Source of the DNA: Euonymus europaeus
Taxonomy: Eukaryota; Streptophyta; Magnoliopsida; Celastrales; Celastraceae
Assembly: GCA_963580455.1 (NCBI GenBank)
Contig: OY756968.1
Coordinates: 20,243,996-20,307,995 of the forward strand
Direction of reading: 5' to 3'
DNA: 64,000 nucleotides
The notes under the pieces are model-generated. The model had not been told where the DNA came from, made no database searches, and saw nothing but the letters and a program-made list of their open reading frames with translations. Below are positions 53,825-64,000 of this stretch, piece by piece; the first letter of the stretch is position 1, and every line of letters starts with the position of its first letter. A program made the translations under genes and the position numbers.

Positions 53825-54110
53825 ATTTGGTGTGTCTCACCAATATAGACTGTCAATGTATAATGAAAATAATGCAGAAATTAAAACAAGAAAAAACACC
53901 ACAATTTAACGAGAAAATCCCGACTGGGAAAAAGCTTGCGTCTATAAGAAACTAAGCTTTCAAAACAATCCACTAATATGAATCAGGATTACAAACTTAT
54001 CTTAGCCTAAAGATATCAATGGTACATCAATGATTTCAGCGTATGTATTGAATCAAATTAATACACCATTAATAATTCGTGCTTTTGGCACCTCTAAATT
54101 AAAGTCCTCA
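53825..54110 (-). repeat. Diverged direct repeat, copy B
   Basis: This is the partner of 52745-53030, about 1,080 bases away, in the same orientation. Confidence 0.75.
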
Positions 54111-54114
54111 AGTC

Positions 54115-55600
54115 TTAAGTACGATCTAGGTAACCACGAGGTAGCCTATCTCAATGTGTAGATTGTCCTTCTCTAAGAAGATCAAGAATGAGAAGGATGG
54201 TGGACATGCACTCAAAATAGAACTCTCTCTCAAAACCTAAATACACATAAACACTCACTCACGAAACTTAGTAGAGAGAGAAATAATAAAAGCGGAAGCA
54301 CAATACGTGTTCACTTAATTTGTTGCTCAAAGTTTTGATCATCAGTCATGTATTTATAAGCCTATAAATTCTCCTAATCAATTTTACATCTTATCAAGAA
54401 CCAATTGTATAGATAGAAGCTGCCGGAGATAATATCATGATAATATTGTAACAAGCATATCTAGATAAGAGAGATGTAGTTTAATTCAATAAAAGAGATG
54501 TTGATTAAACAAAATACCAGGTGTTTTTATCAAAGTAAATCACCAAGAGGTTTCTCTCAACCTAACTCCAAAAGAGAACTTATCCAAAGTAGTTCTTACA
54601 CAACTAAAATTATTCAAAAATGTGTTTGATTAAAAACCAAACACATCGGATATTTAAGTCACTTGAATAGGTGATGATCACGTCGAGGTAACTTACTTTA
54701 GCTTACTCGAGTTATCACACAATTTTCAATTAAATTGGGATTCAAAACGACAAGAAGGAGACTCACTTACCATTATTCAAGCAATCTAGTACTAGTAGAG
54801 GTGTTTGAATCCATAGGGGGTTTGGTGGCGTCGGACGTTCACAGGGATAAGGAGGTTTTGGCTTTTGCAAGGTTGTGGTCTAGACAAAGCAGTGATGATT
54901 GGGTGCTGGTTTGAGTTTCCTTTGGCATTTTTTGGTCTTCTGGTTTTGTTTCTTTAAGAAAGTGTAATTTCCGAGGCCCCAAATTTGAGACGCTAGTGTT
55001 TTTTTCGTAATAATTGAACAAATTATAGGGTTTAATCCCTTATTCAAAAGAAAAAGAAAACGATGGGCTTGCCTTTGCCCAATTCATATATTTAACATCT
55101 AGTCAAATGAAGTGGTAAAGTTCAAATAAATAAGTTACTCAAAGATGAGTTAGTTTGTAATTAGGTCACTGACTTAAAAAAAAAATTACAATTAGCTCAT
55201 TGGATGTTATAACCATAGTTTTATATTGATTTTTGTATTCTTTTTAATGATGTTTGTTTGCAAATAAATCACTATATTATAGTTGACACAAAAATGGTCA
55301 GTGATAAATTTGTCCAACGAAAAAAAATATATTTTTACACCATTTACATCATCAATTTTAACACCTGAATATCTATCACATAAATCTTTTCATAAAATAT
55401 AAAAACTTTCTGAATATGCAAATATATAGCCATAACCAAGAGCATAAAAAAATAAAAATAAAAAAGCACTAGTGCACACAATAGTCTAATTGTAGCGTGG
55501 AAAGTAGACACGGAAGTACTACCCTGCATAAGGTAGAAGATTAAAGATACAAGTACAACATAAATTTTATCAACTTGCATAGTTCTTGCCACATTAGGGT
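54115..55600. other. Intergenic AT-rich DNA
   Basis: No gene can be supported. The sequence next to the copia gag relic (54115-54780) may still belong to that element, but no domain is recognisable. Confidence 0.4.
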
Positions 55601-55619
55601 CTATTGGTACATCGGGCAT

Positions 55620-55770
55620 CCTCTATTTCGTCCTTTCAAACCAGATGCACCCTACAACCTCTCTTATTATGTCATGTTTGTCCACATTTATCACATTTGA
55701 TTAGAGGGTTAAGCACTTCTCAACCTTGATGCATTTCTTCACATATCACATTTGTCGTGTTTTTTTTCTT
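55620..55770 (-). pseudogene. MULE zinc-knuckle remnant
   Basis: On the minus strand the frame reads NPLIKCDKCGQT, a stop, then HNKRGCRVHL. This is a CX2CX4HX4C knuckle of the kind found at the C-terminus of Mutator-like transposases, with a nonsense codon inside. No SWIM or DDE domain is recognisable upstream. Confidence 0.55.
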
Positions 55771-56239
55771 GGTAGTGGGGGAAGCAGAACCTTTGAATGA
55801 GTCTTAGGATATATGTTCATACCATTCAGATGGTGTATTACATGGTCTGATTTCACGAAACTAATCAAACGACTCAAACCCATTAGAAATTATGGCATTT
55901 CAATATAAATTATGCCATTTAAGTAGAAATCAGCCTCTCTTGTAATGCAAAACCAGTAGAAATAGAACTAAGAAAAAAAGATATTTACCTTAAAAAAAAG
56001 CATACTTAGATTTGGGGAGATCGAACTAGGGCAATGACAAAGCTGAGCGGCGATAGAGTTGCGATGTAGATGAAGCGGTTACGGAGAGCCATGACTTTGC
56101 AGAGACGGAGATGCCACAGTGGATGGAGGAAGAAGAGGGTTGTAGTGGACTCTCTCTTCTACTGTTGTCGCAAGCGAGTGAAAGTTCAAAGCACATGCAA
56201 TATGTAATTATAATTGTGTAATGGGGAGAGGATACTGTA

Positions 56240-56380
56240 TTGGAATGCATGTTTTATTGGTGTGATTGCATTGGAAGATGTGTTTTGGTGGGATCAATCT
56301 TAATTTTTGTGTAATAGAAGTGAGATCCATAAATAATTTTAATGGAAACATTAATTATCATCATTGTATGTGCTCTTAGA
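56240..56380 (+). repeat. Dispersed 'gtgttttg' repeat, copy 3
   Basis: Phrases such as 'attggaagatgtgttttggt', 'gtgtaatagaagtgagatcc' and 'aattttaatggaaacatt' match the end of the copies at 3215-3510 and 18030-18450. Confidence 0.4.
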
Positions 56381-56779
56381 AGACGTGTTTTCTATTTTAG
56401 GATTATTTTTGTTTTTTTTTTTAAAATTAAATATATTACACATGTCACTATTTTTGTATGAATTAGTATTACTAAGGACACATAGGCGCCGCATCATCAG
56501 AAAATTACATGTCATCATTAGACCAGCGAGCATCCAACGGTGGATTTACCGGAATTAAACCGAAGTAATTTATTTATCTATGTTCATCATATTTTATTTT
56601 AGTTTTCTGATTCAAAAAGTTTTGAAGCCAATGAGTAAATTTGTACCCTATCTATGAGGAATCTATTTGAACTTCATCCCTCAAACAAAGTATGAATAAT
56701 TTACAATCTCCCCCAAAATTAAATACTGAAAAGTAAAATGAGAGGATGAGAGGATGGGTTCTCAGGGCGAGGCAGCAGC

Positions 56780-57765
56780 TGTTGGAAAAATGATGGTCAA
56801 CCACTATTTGACCAATGATTATTTATAACTAATTGAGTATTAGTTGAATGTAATTTAGTTGGTTCTAATATTCAATATGAAGACTAGAGATTGGAGTTAA
56901 AGGTTGTCCAAAATCATTTTTTGGTTGAATTGAAATTGACTCCAAAGTGGTCATGTTAAGCATGATATATTGAGTGCAAAAATAATAGAAATGTGGGAAT
57001 CTCACATTTCATAATTGTGTTGTGTGACTTGGGTTTATAAACTCAAGTGTTAGATGTAAGACTTGGGCCCAACGACACTCAAACTTTTGTGAGGGAGAGA
57101 GGCTATACATAATGAGCTTGGGCTCACAAAACACACACACGCATGGGCCCGGAGTCAGGCTCGAGCTCGGGTTTGGGCTTATGTAGCCCATCTAGACTTA
57201 ATATTTTGCACTAGCCCACTACTCAGGTTCGTTGAATGTGGACATGAGGCTTAATTCAAATTCAAAATTTCCGTTACGGTATTAATTCAAATATTCCGTT
57301 ACAATATTAATTTGGTTTAATACTGAATTTAATTGGTTTTCCTTGGGTTCTACTATAAATAGTAGCCCAAATGGTATGGAAAAATATATCATTTTTCTCC
57401 AGAGCTTAACGTTTGTGTCAAAACTCTTTTCTTTCTTCTTTGTCGAATTCCTTCTTCTTCTTTGAGAGTGCATTCTATATTTGGTTCGAACGAGCCTACC
57501 GGTATACTTGTGTCACCTACCGGTAGAAGGGAGTGTTGTATCTTGGGAGGTGTTTGCCTACTTCAGCATTGACACCGGTGGCTGGGGCATTTTCACCTTA
57601 AGGAGATTTACGGTTCGCATACCTCACTTCAATCTCGTATTTGCAATCCGATCCGGTATTTGGTAACTTCGGTTGTTCTTTCTTTCAATTTTACATATAT
57701 GATATGTAATGTTTCATGCTTTATTGAATTTTAAAATTCATTGTATTTCATGTGTTAATCTACTT
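56780..57765 (+). repeat. 5' LTR of the copia element (truncated)
   Basis: It starts TGTTGGAAAAATG and contains 'ctataaatag' as a TATA-like box. It matches the 3' LTR until 'gttaatctactt', where integrase sequence begins. Confidence 0.92.
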
Positions 57766-60090
57766 GAAAGGAGTACTGAGCCTCTAGCATTAATCCATAG
57801 TGATTTATGTGACTTGAAAGTTGTTCAAAGTAGAGGTGGAAAGAAGTACTTCATTACATTCATCGATGATTGTACACGATATTGCTATGTTTATTTGTTA
57901 ACTAGCAAAAATGAAGCAATGGACAACTTTGTCAAATATAAGAATGAAGTTGAGAATCAACTTAGTAAAAAGATCAAGGCACTAAAGTCCGATAGGGGAG
58001 GAGAATATGATTCTGCTCTCTTTGATGAGTTGTGTACTGAGTTTGGAATCATCCACCAAACAACAGTACCATATACACCTCAGCAAAATGGAATTGCTGA
58101 AAGGAAAAATAGAATTTTAAAAGAAATGGTTAATTCCATGTTAATAAGTTCTGGTTTACCTCAAAACTTGTGGGGGGAAGCAGTACTAACTGCTAATTAT
58201 ATTCTTAACAGAATACATCACAAGAAAACAGGTAGTATTCCATATGAGATGTGGAATAAGAGATCACCCTCTTTTAAATAATTGAAAGTGTGGGGGTGTC
58301 TAGCTAAGATGGCAGTACCTCCACCTAAGCAAGTCAAACTCGGACCTAAAACTGTGGATTGCATATTTTTAGGGTATGCTCAAAATAGCAGTGCATTCAG
58401 ATTTCTGGTACACAAATCTGAGATAGATGATATCCATGAAAATACTATCATGGAAACGAGAGACGCTGAATTTTTTGAGGAAATATTTCCTTACAAACGA
58501 AGCGAAACCTCTCAGAAAAGGAATAGAGATTCAATTTCTGAGAAAGAACAAAATGAAGAAAAAAACGTTGAGGAACCAAGAAGGAGAAAGAGACCGAAAG
58601 TCTCAAAGTCCTTTAGTCTTAAATTTCTAACATATATGTTAGAGACGGAGCCTCAGACATTCAAGGAAGCAATGTCAACACCAGATGCTCCATTATGGAA
58701 AGAAGCTGTAAACAACGAAATAGAATCCATTCCAAGTAACCATACTTGGGAATTGGTTGATCTCCCACCCGGGAATAAGCCAATTGGATGTAAATGGATC
58801 TTTAGGAAAAAAACGTAAGGCTGACGGATTTATAGATAAGTACAAAGCAAGGCTTGTAGCCAAAGGGTTTAGACAAAAAGAAGGTCTAGATTACTTTGAT
58901 ACTTATTCACTAGTCACGAGAATTACATCTATGCGGATGTTAATTGCTATAGCCTCGTTATATGACTTGATGATTCACCAAATGGATGTAAAAATGGCAT
59001 TCCTAAATGGTGAACTCGATGAAGAGATATATATGGAACAACCCGAAGGGTTGAAGGTCAAATGACAAAAAACATAAGGTATGTAAACTTGTCAAGTCGT
59101 TGTATGGGCTAAAGCAAGCTCCAAAACAATGACATAAAAAATTTGATCGAGTAATGATTCGTGATGGATTTCGAATCAACGAGTGTGATAAATGTGTCTA
59201 CACAAAATTGGTAAACAATGATTGTGTAATCATTTGTCTTTATGTCGATGACATGTATTATCTTGGTCGAAATATTGAGATCATCAACAAAACCAAGAAA
59301 ATGCTATCAAAGAACTTTGACATGAAAGACATGGGTGAAGCGGATGTGATACTAGACATTAAAATCTCCAGAACATCGGAGGGCCTAACATTATCTCAAT
59401 CACACTATATAGAGAAAGTGATTGAAAGGTTTAAAGGGCATGGCATCAAAGATGCTAATAGTCCGTTTCTCCCTCATCTGGTCTTACATAAGAATACTGG
59501 AGATAGTATTCAACAATTGGAATACTCTCGAATTATTGGCAGTGTGATGTATATCATGAACTGCACAAGGCTAGACATTGCGTATTCTGTTAGTAAACTA
59601 AGCAGATACACAAGTAATCCTGGACATGAGCATTGGAAAACTCTATTGAGAGTATTGGGGTACCTTAACAAAACTAAACATAATGTTTTGAAATACGGTA
59701 GATACCCAGCTGTTCTAGAAGGATACAGTGATGCTAATTGGATCGCGGATTCGGAGGAATCAAAATCCACAAGTGGCTATGTATTCCTTCTAGGAGGGGC
59801 GGCTATTTCGTGGAAGTTCTCAAAGCAAACATGCATAGCACGGTCTACGATGGAATCAAAATTCATTGCTTTGGATAAAGCCGGTGAAGAAGCAGAGTGG
59901 CTTCGTCACTTTTTGGAGGACATTCCAATATGGCCAAAGCCTGTGCCAGCAATTTGCATTCATTGTGATAATCAAGCTGCAATTGCCAGAGCACAGAATT
60001 TGATGTATAACGGTAAGTCTAGACACATTCGTCGTAGACATAATACTGTAAGACAATTCGTCGTAGACATAATACCGTAAGACAGTTACT
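57766..60090 (+). pseudogene. Copia pol remnant (integrase, reverse transcriptase, RNase H)
   Basis: Integrase core comes first (57766-58278: HSDLCD, FIDDCTRY, SDRGGEY, NGIAERKNR), then the linker, reverse transcriptase (58640-59400, with KWIFR, YVDDM at about 59241) and RNase H (about 59700-60040, with SDANWIADSEESKSTSGYVF). Breaks seen: a TAA at 58279 just after the integrase core, a frame change near 58815 in the first RT block, another near 59060, a TGA in place of a Trp codon at about 59130, and a 29-bp tandem duplication at 60028-60085 that shifts the RNase H frame. The element cannot encode a working polyprotein. Order integrase before RT identifies Ty1-copia. Confidence 0.92.
60028..60085 (+). 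repeat. 29-bp tandem duplication in RNase H
   Basis: The unit 'ttcgtcgtagacataata' plus '.tgtaagacaa' occurs twice at a 29-base offset with two or three differences. Because 29 is not a multiple of three, it breaks the frame. Confidence 0.9.
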
Positions 60091-60816
60091 CTCTACTGGA
60101 ATAATTTCCTTAGATTTTGTGAAGTCTAAAGAAAACCTTGCCGATCCGTTGACTAAAGGTCTGAGTAGAGAGGTAATAGACTGCGCATCGAGGGGAATGG
60201 GCTTAAAATCCTTAACTGAGTAAGTTATCCTGATGGAAACCTAACCTAGCAATTGGAGATCCCATGGACTAGGTTCAATAGGAAAACATAAGTTGAGAAT
60301 AACTTAAATGTGAGCAGTGTGGAGTTTTACTCTATCCCATTCCTTGGATGTACCTGCTAAGAAGCGTGTTAAGGTTAAGCTATGCTTTTAATGATTCCTA
60401 TATCTTGTAAATATACAAGTGAAGTATTAGAGAATACTTTTGATAGAACATCACCTATGTGAGTGAAGAGTAAGGCCGACTCTATGAAAATATTTAAAAA
60501 TGCGATATTTTCTAAAGCACTCACTAAACCCAAGACGTTCATGGCCGAAACAATGAACACAACCGAGAACCAATTATGAATTGAGTCAATACTATGTGAG
60601 GTTTATTGACTGGGCTTATACAAATAACTGGAAGTTCGAGGCGTTAGTCCACTAACTAGTTAAGTAAGTCCGATAGACTTTCACTATGGAAGGTTCAAAG
60701 CCAAAAGCTACCGATCTCGATGCAGTATTGGTCCTACTGCACTCTCAGACAAGTTTTCAATCTCAGACAAATCCTCGTGTCCGAATTGTCGTCTGTTTCC
60801 ATTCAATGTGGGGGAT

Positions 60817-61833
60817 TGTTGGAAAAATGGTGGTCAACCACTATTTGACCAATGATTATTTACAACTAATTGAGTATTAGTTGAATGTAATTTAGTGGGT
60901 TCTAATCTTCAATATGAAGACTAGAGATTGGAGTTAAAGGTTGTCCAAAATCATTTTTTGGTTTAATGGAAATTGACTCCAAAGTAGTCATGTTAAGCAT
61001 GATATATTGAGTGCAAAAATAATAGAAATGTAAGAATCCCACATTTCATAATTGTGTTGTGTGACTTGGGTTTATAAACCCAAGTGTTAGATGTAAGACT
61101 TGGGCCCAATGACACCCCAACTTTTGTGAGGGAGAGAGGCTCTACATAATGAGCTTGGGCTCACAAAACACACACACGCATGGGCCCGGAGTCAGGCCCG
61201 GGCTCGGGTTTGGGCTTATGTAGTCCATCTAGACTTAATATTTTGCACTAGCCCACTACTCAGGTTCGTTGAATGTGGACATGAGGCTTAATTCAAATTC
61301 ACAATTTCCGTTACGGTATTAATTCAAATATTCCGTTACAATATTAATTCGGTTTAATACTGAATTTAATTGGTTTTCCTTGGGTTCTACTATAAATAGT
61401 AGCCCAAATGGTATGGAAAAATATATCATTTTTCTCCAAAGCTTAACGTTTGTGTCGAAACTCTCTTCTTTCTTATTAGTCGAATTCCTTCTTCTTCTTT
61501 GAGAGTGCATTCTATATTTGGTTTGAACGAGCCTACCGGTATACTTGTGTCACCTACCGGTAGAAGGGAGTGTTGTATCTTGGGAGGTGTTTGCCTACTT
61601 CAGCATTGACACCGGTGGCTGAGACATTTTCACCTTAAGGAGATTTGCGGTTCGCATACCTCACTTCAATCTCGTATTTGCAATCCGATCCGGTATTTGT
61701 TAACTTCGGTTGTTCTTTCTTTCAATTTTACATATATGATATGTAATGTTTCATGCTTTATTGAATTGTAAAATTCATTGTATTTCATGTGTTAATCTAC
61801 TTAATATGTGCTTGCATTGTTTTATTTCCAAAA
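60817..61833 (+). repeat. 3' LTR of the copia element
   Basis: Full length, 1,017 bases. It begins TGTTGGAA and ends TTCCAAAA, one base from the perfect inverse TTCCAACA. The target duplication GCAGC follows. Confidence 0.92.
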
Positions 61834-61967
61834 GCAGCTTCATGACTGAAAAACTGTGAGTAGCACATTAAGAAAGGATTGTTATCCTTCATCACTTGAG
61901 AACTGTTGTGGTGGTGTTTGGTCATTACACATTACATGTTTGTTTAATTGCTCCATCCATATTTGCA

Positions 61968-64000
61968 TCAGTATGTATGATATCCAAAGTTTTTGGAGCT
62001 ATTAAGATCGGAGTTGTAGGAATCTGAATAAACTTCAGCTTCAGCATCTAGCTCAGTGTGTGGCGCCTGCTGGGATTTGCTTTCACGCTGTTTCTTTTTT
62101 GGATGCTCTTCTCGCCATTTCAACTTCCTCAACCAATGTCTTGCCAATGAGACTCCTAGATACACAAACACAGTTCCCATGGTTCCTCCACCAACAGCGA
62201 CTGTAGCCTCAAATATCCATTTGGTTCCAGATTTATGAGGCGTAATGACCCATGTGCCTGCTACAAAAGCTGTTGCCAGGAATGCCAAAGACACCCACAT
62301 GACCTTATGAGTCACCACAAGTAGCTTCATGAGTTGTTTTCTTCTGAAGGGAATGACACTTACCAGAACAATAACAATGCATAAAGATGTGAACAATGCA
62401 ATGTTGGTAGAAATGGTGAAGATCCAAAATGCTCTTGTTTGACCAACTGTTGATTTTCCTTTTAGTGGTCCTTCTTGGTAGACTCCACCAGGAGGGTTGA
62501 GCCCAGCAGCAAATGTGACCGTGGCAATTAAAATTGCAGACAAGATAATTGTGTTTCTGGCATTAAGCAGTGCCTCCCTGTGTATCTCGTTTTGCTGATT
62601 CTGGCGATGCTTGAATATCAGGCTGAGCTCTTCCCTGCGTCTCTCACTAAGATGACTGTGTTTTCGCAGCTGACTTGCCAAATCCTTCGCTTCGCTTAAC
62701 AGCTCTGGTTCTGATGTTTGAGCAACCACAATTTCAGATTTCTCTTTAGACTTTGGATCAAGCACATCCTGTGATGAGTTCGGTGGAATAACTGGTATAG
62801 ACAAGTCTCCACAAGATTTACTTAGATGTTTGTTTCTGACTGGAGTATTTGTTGCATTGATTCCATACTGATGCATTCGTAAATCCTCTCTCGGGCTCGG
62901 TGTGCTTGAGGTTCTTTGATGATGTCCAACGTTGATGGGTCCCTCACTATAGATCCCTAAGTCATTCCTGGATTGACAAGGATGCTCCTTCTTGAGAGGT
63001 GATAATTCCATAGTTCTTTCTTCATTAGGACTGTACAATAATTCGCTGATCATCTGGTTATTTTCTTCATGGCTTCCAGCTAGGTCAAGGAGTTCCAGCG
63101 CTGTACAACCTTGATGATTCTGAATGTTTATGTCAACAGTTTTGGTGCAGATGATGTACTTGACAAACTGGAATAAACTCATAAACAAATAACCCATCAA
63201 AGATGCACCCAAATAAGGATAATGTTATGTTGTATGAAGGATTTTCTGAACACTTGCGGCTCTAAGAATTGACACACTATTGTTCTGTAAGATATGAGAT
63301 GTAAACAACACTACTTATTTGACCATATCACTTACCTCAGGATTTCCTCTAAGGACGGCGACATGTAATACGGTATTGCCATGCTGATCTTGCTTACTGA
63401 AAATGTTAGAGAAGCATAGACTCTGCCCAAGGTATTTGAATGTGTCATATTTGTTGAACTTGACAGCAAGATGACAGACTGTTTGCCCTTCTTTAGTGGA
63501 ATTTTGGAAAGAATTCGGCGAACTCGTCATGAATGCTTCAAGGATCGCTATGCTTCCATTTATTACTGCCAGGTGCAATGGTGTGTAGCCATCATTACTG
63601 TACTGCAAACCAAGGTCGGGGTCAAGGCTAAGCAGCAATTTTGTCATCTTCAGGTGACTTCTGCTGGCAGCATAGTGTAATGGATAAAGTCCGTTTCTGT
63701 CGGCCTTTTGAGCAAAGTTTGGGCACACCTCTAGCACCTTTTGTACAACCTCTGTCCAATATTTTATAAAATAAAAGCAAAATGTATGGGTTTAGTTAGT
63801 GATACCTTCTGAAATGGTTTCGACATACATGTTGTCTACGAGAGAAATTGATTTGTTCGTATTCATACCGAAATGTCCTCTCATGATGGCTGCATGAACG
63901 GGCGTTGAATCCGTGGCTTCCTCCTCAAATTCCATCAACCAGGATTGACTCACCATTAGCTCAACTACACTGAGATGACCTTCTCTGCAGGCGAGGAAAA
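61968..64000 (-). CDS. Ankyrin-repeat protein with PGG membrane domain (5' part outside window)
   Basis: Three exons are visible: from beyond 64000 to 63869, 63751-63336, and 63167-61968; the junctions are in frame. The first two carry ankyrin repeats (GHLSVVELMV, STPVHAAIMRGHFEVVQKVL, NGLYPLHYAASRSHLKMTKL, DGYTPLHLAVINGS, HGNTVLHVAVLRGNP). The last exon holds a polar linker, the PGG motif (ARNTIILSAILIATVTFAAG, then LNPPGGV) and three further membrane segments, giving four helices in all, then a Lys-rich and acidic tail. Plants have many such plasma-membrane ankyrin/PGG proteins (ACD6 and ITN1 groups), used in salicylate, defence and salt signalling. Which subgroup this belongs to is not decidable here. 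The N-terminus lies outside the window, and a copia element sits just past the 3' end. Confidence 0.9.

Larger units (their letters stand above)
56780..61833 (+). mobile_element. Internally deleted Ty1-copia retrotransposon
   Basis: Two long terminal repeats (56780-57765 and 60817-61833) begin TGTTGG and enclose a pol remnant. The element is bounded by the pentamer GCAGC on both sides (56775-56779 and 61834-61838). A purine-rich tract (tgtggggga) precedes the 3' LTR. The 5' LTR stops 31 bases short and runs directly into integrase sequence. Primer site, gag, protease and the integrase N-terminus are therefore missing. About 31 mismatches counted by eye over about 985 aligned bases put LTR divergence near 3%. 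The insertion lies 130 bases beyond the stop codon of the ankyrin/PGG gene. Confidence 0.92.

Overview
The window is nuclear DNA of a flowering plant, most likely a eudicot. It is AT-rich. Its genes have many GT-AG introns, and the encoded families are plant-specific or plant-typical: class III HD-ZIP, DUF761, DUF1677, a plastid FtsH-like protein, a phytocyanin-like protein and an ankyrin/PGG protein. The spaces between genes are filled with decayed plant transposons. The HD-ZIP III protein reads most like the ATHB-8 clade of rosid trees, but I cannot name the species.

Layout. 1-5.5 kb: two small intronless genes, a DUF761 protein (minus) and a DUF1677 protein (plus). 5.6-6.8 kb: a non-autonomous element with about 100-bp inverted arms and matching 8-bp flanks. 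7.1-15.1 kb (minus): a complete 18-exon class III HD-ZIP gene of 837 codons, whose miR165/166 site is split across an intron and which needs three GC-AG introns. 16-36 kb: a gene-poor accessory region. It holds relics of an RPA1-like OB-fold gene, a laccase exon and a MADS K-box exon, a small LTR element with its target duplication, a solo LTR with its target duplication, a Helitron-like 3' end, and an 800-bp direct repeat whose second copy carries a datable insertion. 36.1-39.5 kb (plus): an intact 11-exon WD40 gene of the AAMP family. 41.9-42.4 kb: a MULE transposase relic. 43.1-51.1 kb (plus): an intact 11-exon gene for FTSHI2, a plastid FtsH-like ATPase without the zinc-protease motif. 51.3-51.8 kb: an early-nodulin-like gene with a damaged or mis-resolved signal-peptide start. 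52.7-54.1 kb: copia gag relic. 56.8-61.8 kb: an internally deleted Ty1-copia element with both LTRs and its target duplication. 62.0-64.0 kb (minus): the 3' part of an ankyrin-repeat/PGG membrane protein that runs off the window edge.

The host genes are unrelated single loci and no operon-like or pathway cluster is evident. Vascular and leaf patterning (HD-ZIP III), ribosome-associated or WD40 scaffold functions (AAMP type), plastid protein handling (FTSHI2) and membrane or defence-type signalling (ankyrin/PGG) simply sit side by side. Exon boundaries were placed by reading frame, splice consensus and family knowledge; no transcript data or database search was available.
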